Assembly (NCBI RefSeq): GCF_003589595.1
Contig: NW_020654422.1
Coordinates: 11,571,597-11,635,596, forward strand
DNA length: 64,000 bases
Reading direction: 5' to 3'
Source: Hyposmocoma kahamanoa
Taxonomy: Eukaryota > Arthropoda > Insecta > Lepidoptera > Cosmopterigidae
How positions within the stretch are numbered: the first letter of the stretch is position 1; each line of letters begins with the position of its first letter. The notes beneath the pieces were generated by a model that was not told the origin of the DNA, did not search any database, and saw only the letters and a program-made list of their open reading frames with translations. The position numbers were made by a program, and so were the translations under genes. Shown here piece after piece: positions 59,201 to 64,000 of the stretch.

Positions 59201-60489
59201 AACTCGTATCGTGCTTGAAGTTATGCGAATCGAAAAATTCTGTTTCAGTTTTTCTTTATGCGAGTGGATGAGTGCAAGCGAATTTTGAAACGGGAAACTT
59301 TACTTTAGATGTGAGCTTTGTGTTAATTTTTAACAGCTAAGCAGCAAATGATTCAAGCACAGAAAGCTACACATTGACGAGTTTTGTTCCGGAACACTGG
59401 ATGCGATATTCGAACACAAGTGACTTGATTTGCTGTTGACTGTACATATGTATACACTATTAACAACGTTACGAATTATAAAATGAAAAGATTTTAACCG
59501 GAAACTGTCATCAATCACCAGCATTATATCAATGTCGATTGCATGAGACACATTGAACGGGTTGCCTGTACCACGATACGCCAAGGCACCCGATAAATCA
59601 CACCAACTTCAAATAGAAATGTCATATTATTTCCACAAAAGATTTAACTGGAAAATAAATTATGTTTTCCCCTTCCCGACCATTGTTCACCGACGTGTGG
59701 AAGCCGCGCTCTCTGCGATATTTAAAAAACCATTAACTGCACGCTTTTGTGTAGAAAAACACTGTATACACTAAACACGTATATGCAAATTGGCCAAATT
59801 GTTTAAATTTGTTTCAATTTTGTCTTCACAACATGTCTCGTAAAGAAAGACAGAGAATTTATGAGTAATACTATAATAATCACACCTACATAACGTACAA
59901 GATAATTATTTATGCACAGAAGATAAGCAAAAGACATCAGTATAATTTTTAATTAGCTGTTTAGTCTTTAGTATAAAAATTTTAGTTTACTTCGAATGTA
60001 ACTGTTTTAACAAGTAAATAGTATTAAATAATCTGACTCCTTCATAAACTAAAACAATGATCACAGGCACACCAACATTGTAGCGATCGTCAATTTTTCT
60101 AACACTCAAGTAAACAAGAGGTGGCATATTCCGGGAGCGCTCGCTTCGCAAACCGTTCGTGCCATAAATTGCGCGCGAGTCTGATTTACAGCCGCCCACT
60201 AAATGTTTGATTTGTGCTCGTAAATCGAGATGAGCGTTTGTCAGCTACACAGCTGATCCTTCCGGGCTTTGAACGTAAAATACCAGGTTTTGAGGAGAAT
60301 GTTGAAATGAAAAAAAAAGCTTTATTTAGCTCATAAATGCAATATTTGGAAACAGATATGCAATTATAATTAAATAAATTTGTAATTTAATTACTTTTAG
60401 GTTATTTGTGAGGGTTAAGTGTATATATTTCATGTCGACGAATTAAAAGCTATATTCAAAGAAGTCATGATTTTCGTCTCTATCATAAT
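56290..60489. other. long non-coding stretch with several islands
   Basis: A family B arm piece lies at 56527-56552 (GGATCGAAGGAATTTTTCTTTG). GC-richer islands at 57170-57340, 57720-57960, 58930-59060 and 60115-60245 have homeodomain-like or CCATTTTA-type words. No exon with clear splice sites was found. Confidence 0.3.
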
Positions 60490-61813
60490 CTTATACCCCG
60501 CATACATCTTGAGATAACTCTAGATCAATCCCTAAGGTGGAACTGCCATGTAGCTAACACGGTTAACACGGCCAAGGTGGCCGTAGGTATCTGTAGTCGT
60601 ATGACGGGACAGCGTTGGGGTCTAAAACCAAAGATGACTCTCTGGTTATATAAGGTATTACCTTGTATAACCAGAGAGTCATCTTTGGTTGAGGTGAGGC
60701 CCATAGTGACATATGCCTCTGCTGTTTGGGGTGCTACAGTCAGCCAAACAACCACTATTGACACAATGAGCAGTTTACAGCGCATCGCGTGCTCGCTAAA
60801 TCTGAATGCGTTCTGACTCTCCTGCATATATTCATACAGAAGGAGGCCGGTACCAGCATGTACAGGCTCACCTCCACGTTAAGGTCTAGATGGCTCTCCC
60901 AGACATTGAGATCAACCCAGGACTAAATTCTGGAACATCCTGTTCTGGGAATGACTTCTGATGTCATGCTTCCCAAGCAAAACTTGGGAGAAAATTCTAC
61001 CAAGTAGAATTTCTAACCAGGGATAACTGGAAAATAAACAATCTTACCTGGAAGGACGGTAGTCTTTTTGGTACACCGATGGGTCTAGGGGACCCAACGT
61101 AGGCTGTGGTATACACGACGTGAGACCCAGGTTCAGTTTAAGCTGAATTTGAGACGACACTCCTCTATCTTTCAAGCCTGCGCTATGTTCCAGGTCACTC
61201 TGACGTCGAGGGAAATCAAGCAGCAGACGAACTGGCAAAGGTTGGTGCTAGGGAAGCCTTTACTGGACCCGAACCGTTTATAGGGATAGCATACAGCCTG
61301 GCAAAGCTCACTCTGCTAAACGAGAGCACACACGTCTCCGAGAAGTGTGGCTATAGAATAAGGGTCTTGGGCGTTAAAAAGCCCCGATAACTGCCTACAG
61401 TGCCAAAGAATATAGAGAAGATCTGTCATTGGACAGGAATGGCATCAGAATGCTCAATAGAGTCTTAACAGGATATTGTGGCTTGAACAAGCACATGTCA
61501 AATATTGGACAGAGAGAGAATAGAGAGTGTAGATTCCGCCACGAGGCGGATGAAACTCCTGTTCATCTTACGAAGTGGCGTAATCTGTACGAAGCTCCAT
61601 ACTGGGAAGGCAAATGCCACAACCAGAGGACATTAAATCTATCGGAGCCAGAAAAGTTTTGGTTCGGTTGGTTTGGTTTGAAAGGCTTTGGTTCCGAACT
61701 GTAATTAGTCGTGATCACAATAGATCAACTGATGGTCGCAGTGATGGGGGGCTATATATGCCCCGAGGGTGGAATGAAGCCACCACAATAAATAATAATA
61801 ATAATATTATACC
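60490..61813 (+). mobile_element. non-LTR retrotransposon (LINE) 3' end with RNase H, degraded
   Basis: Plus-strand blocks in order: the end of a LINE RT (LDQSLRWNCHVANTV and WGLKPKMTLWLYK, then VRPIVTYASAVWGA, 60500-60730); an RNase H start, YTDGSRGPNVGCGI (61052-61095); VPGHSDVEGNQAADELA and GPEPFIGIAYS (61185-61300); and a Cys/His C-terminal block, TGYCGLNKHMSNIG ... CRFRHEADETPVHL (61465-61570). The last Cys-rich finger is damaged. The element ends in a TAA/ATAA-type simple tail (61786-61812). RNase H downstream of RT points to the I/R1/LOA group rather than to Jockey, CR1 or RTE. Frames are broken in several places and a 31-bp inverted duplication lies in the RT part, so it is inactive. 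Confidence 0.8.
60626..60690. repeat. 31-bp perfect-but-one inverted duplication in LINE RT
   Basis: Arms 60626-60656 and 60660-60690 are reverse complements with one mismatch and a 3-base spacer (ATT). The normal LINE frame would pass straight from LWLYK to VRPIV, so the right arm is an inserted, inverted copy of the codons just upstream. The frame stays open through it. Confidence 0.9.
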
Positions 61814-62413
61814 CCGTTACTAAGTATAATAAGCAACGAAATTTAACACAAAACACACTATTCAACATTCTACACCGTATTAAAATTAAGATAATTTTCG
61901 TCGGTAATTTATACCAGTTTGACACGCTACACTAATACCAAATGCCATAATTTGCACTTCGTATTAACCAAAAAGCTCAGTAAACAACCGCACAAATAAA
62001 ACTGAGCAAAGTACGGGAAAATGTAGCAAAATACGGCAAATAGCGTTCGTGCTGTTAATTCGACGATTTAAATCGGAAACGCGATAAATTGCGGCCACGG
62101 CCCAACTCGAATGGCGACCGCCGAACAGTAAGTTGATATGCAATCGAACTACGATTGGCCGTAGGCCGTAGCCGTAGGGTTACCACGGTTAATGTCAATG
62201 AAATTTGATATTTGGTTGATTATATTTATTTTGCTTGATTAAATTATAGTTAGCTCGGACGTTTGTAAGAAATACACGGTTATGGAATTGTATTGACACA
62301 TAAATATATGCCAATGTACAAATATTATAGATTACAGACTTATATATACCATTCGTATAAAAGTTATGTCGAGCAATATCATATTTGTTTCAAATGTACT
62401 GTAACCATATCCA
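61814..62413. other. non-coding stretch with one GC-richer island
   Basis: 62030-62185 includes ACGATTTAAATCGG and GGCCGTAGGCCGTAGCCGTAGGG. Confidence 0.3.
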
Positions 62414-62718
62414 CTTTTTTATGATACCAAGTGACGGAACGAACAGGTCGTGCGCCTGATGATAAGCGACCCGCCTTTCCATAACAGTTGCAGTTGCTAC
62501 CCAGAGCTTTAAGTTACAAAGATCTGAGGAGCACTGCCACTGCGCTCGTCACCCTGAGACATAAATTGACAAGTCCCATGATACTGTAATTTCAACAGGA
62601 CCCCTTACCCTTTAAAACCGAACGCAGTAATGCTCACATTACTGCTTGGCGTCGGCAGAAATAGGTAAGGTAACAATACTTCCGTGATGAATTCCTTTAC
62701 AAGGAGCACTACTAAAAC
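62414..62718 (-). mobile_element. family A repeat, near full length
   Basis: Runs from the T run and ATGATACCAAGTGACGGAACGAAC to CAAGGAGCACTACTAAAAC. Confidence 0.85.
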
Positions 62719-63739
62719 TAACTACAAGCACGTGTATTTCATGTTTACGTCTTTAAAAAAATTTCGTAATAACTTTTACTATTTGCTTAGAAATGTGACA
62801 AACTCAGATAAACTTAGCAATCATCGAACAATGGCCATTGATTGCCACTGACAGTCTAAACTGAAACGAAAAGCTAATATTATATTGATAGCTTTGATTC
62901 GAAGTCGCACCCCCGTTTTTGCTGTTATTTATTGCTTTTGAGATACTACTCCGACGCCAACGGCGGTATCATGAAATATTAAACGCATTACAAGTGGCAT
63001 ATAGGCCGGAAGATGAGGTAAGAAAAAAATGCGAACTTTCATTTGTGTTTGCTTTGTGAGAATATTGTGGACAAACCTTTGAAAAAAAAAGTTTTTACGC
63101 AATGCATAATTTAAAAAGCTGTGAAAATATTATAAATTATTCTCCTGAAACCATTGATCCCTTTTTTATTTATACCGAAAATTTTGAGCGTTTTATGCGT
63201 GTACAATTACATTTACTATGTACATTTTATACGTTATTTATTATACTCATAGCTCATATATTTGTGACACAAAAGTTTTGTAGCTGTTATTATCAACATT
63301 TAAATAAAATAGAATAAAAGAACAAAATAAACAACAGTAACAGAATAATGGCGAGCTTATCCTTCTTTTTCTTTTATCCAAAAAGAACAGTGGCAAAAGT
63401 TAGCTTCGTTCCGCTACTGTATCTCGTTTACGAATCACAGAGAAGTTTATTCGTTCACTTTATCGCAAATGCGAAATACAGCGAAATGATTTATACGATT
63501 TATCATAAATAACTTAGCAGACTCTATTCGGAAACTATTTCGCGCACGTACTTATTTTTCACCCTGTATAATGTGGTTTAGAGGAAATTAGATTCTGTAT
63601 TGAGATCTGATAAAAAATTCGATTGTGGTCGGATTGTACTTTAGAATATTTAGGGCGTCAATTTTAAACTAGGGTCGAATGTCATATAAAAAAGTTGTTA
63701 CGAACTACATTTACTACTATTAACATTTCGGACATGTGC
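62719..63739. other. AT-rich stretch without recognised features
   Basis: Nothing recognised before the LINE fragment. Confidence 0.5.
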
Positions 63740-63965
63740 AAAGAAATGAGAGAAGATTGACGAAATAGATTTACAAGGCGAGTGTGAGCGGTCAAGTTGG
63801 TAAGGGCCGACCTAAGCGAACTTACCATGACCAAATTGAAACCACCCTAAAGAAGGCCCGGGTCAATAGTACCCTTGTCGACAAGCGTGTATGTCAACAC
63901 TGATACGTGTTGACGAGGCGAAGGATGTGTGTCAGAACCATAGCAAGAGGAATACTATCTCTGCC
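63740..63965 (+). pseudogene. C-terminal end of a second LINE polyprotein (RTE-like)
   Basis: The plus-strand frame reads GKGRPKRTYHDQIETTLKKA and then RVNSTLVDKRVC, followed after a frame change by RVDEAKDVC-like and RNTISAVS-like segments. This 'GRPKR.Y.DQI...L.K....T..R..C' end is the usual C-terminus of RTE-type LINE proteins annotated in moths. Frames are broken and the element leaves the window in a GT-rich tail. Confidence 0.6.
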
Positions 63966-63975
63966 GTCTCTGTAT

Positions 63976-64000
63976 CCTCTGTGTATGTGGTGTGTGTGTG
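63976..64000. repeat. GT-rich run at the window edge
   Basis: GTGTATGTGGTGTGTGTGTG; it may be the tail of the LINE fragment before it. Cut by the window. Confidence 0.6.

Overview
The window is AT-rich, gene-poor eukaryotic DNA that most resembles a moth or butterfly (Lepidoptera). The reasons are the mix of short repeats (tRNA-derived SINEs ending in a 'cccagcagtgggacg...gatgatg' type tail, AT-rich fold-back elements), mariner copies, a DIRS-like element with a tyrosine recombinase, and the lack of any operon-like or long host coding region. The order is inferred from repeat style, not proven. No complete host gene is visible. One candidate host exon (about 25232-25390, followed by an exact GTAAGT donor) and a series of moderately GC-rich, homeodomain-site-rich islands suggest an intron or intergenic regulatory stretch.

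The most structured part is 16.0-23.6 kb. On the minus strand lies a broken DIRS-like retrotransposon: reverse transcriptase from about 18.62 kb, RNase H near 17.7-17.15 kb, and a tyrosine recombinase near 16.89-16.07 kb. A short gag-like start (MPKRT...) lies at 23.54-23.38 kb. Between these two parts sits a tandem array with a unit of about 115 bp (18.78-19.84 kb, resuming at 23.09-23.30 kb). Each unit carries two small palindromes, both centred on CTCGCAG. The array is split by a young LTR element (19,837-about 23,090) whose two 236-bp LTRs look identical base for base. Its single long ORF encodes a Gag plus an aspartic-protease-like domain. Reverse transcriptase, RNase H and the integrase core are absent; only the last residues of an integrase tail (VHVNRMKKFF) remain, in another frame. 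It looks like a non-autonomous 'gag-only' derivative of a Ty3/Gypsy-type element.

Other elements: a mariner pseudogene (27.31-28.52 kb), an internally deleted relative (47.61-48.02 kb) and a short fragment fused to a SINE-like repeat (32.38-32.49 kb); a degraded RNase-H-bearing LINE 3' end with a TAA-type tail (60.49-61.81 kb) carrying a 31-bp inverted duplication; and the 3' end of a second LINE at the right edge. At least 15 copies of one roughly 300-bp A-tailed repeat (family A) are scattered on both strands, including one copy nested in another. There are three copies of one tRNA-derived SINE (family C), two of another (family D), and a family of inverted-repeat elements (family B), four of which carry tRNA-like cores.

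Two strong isolated hairpins (9,985-10,059 and 11,798-11,865) fit pre-miRNA dimensions and are not explained by the recognised repeats. The rest is AT-rich sequence without recognised genes, described stretch by stretch below.
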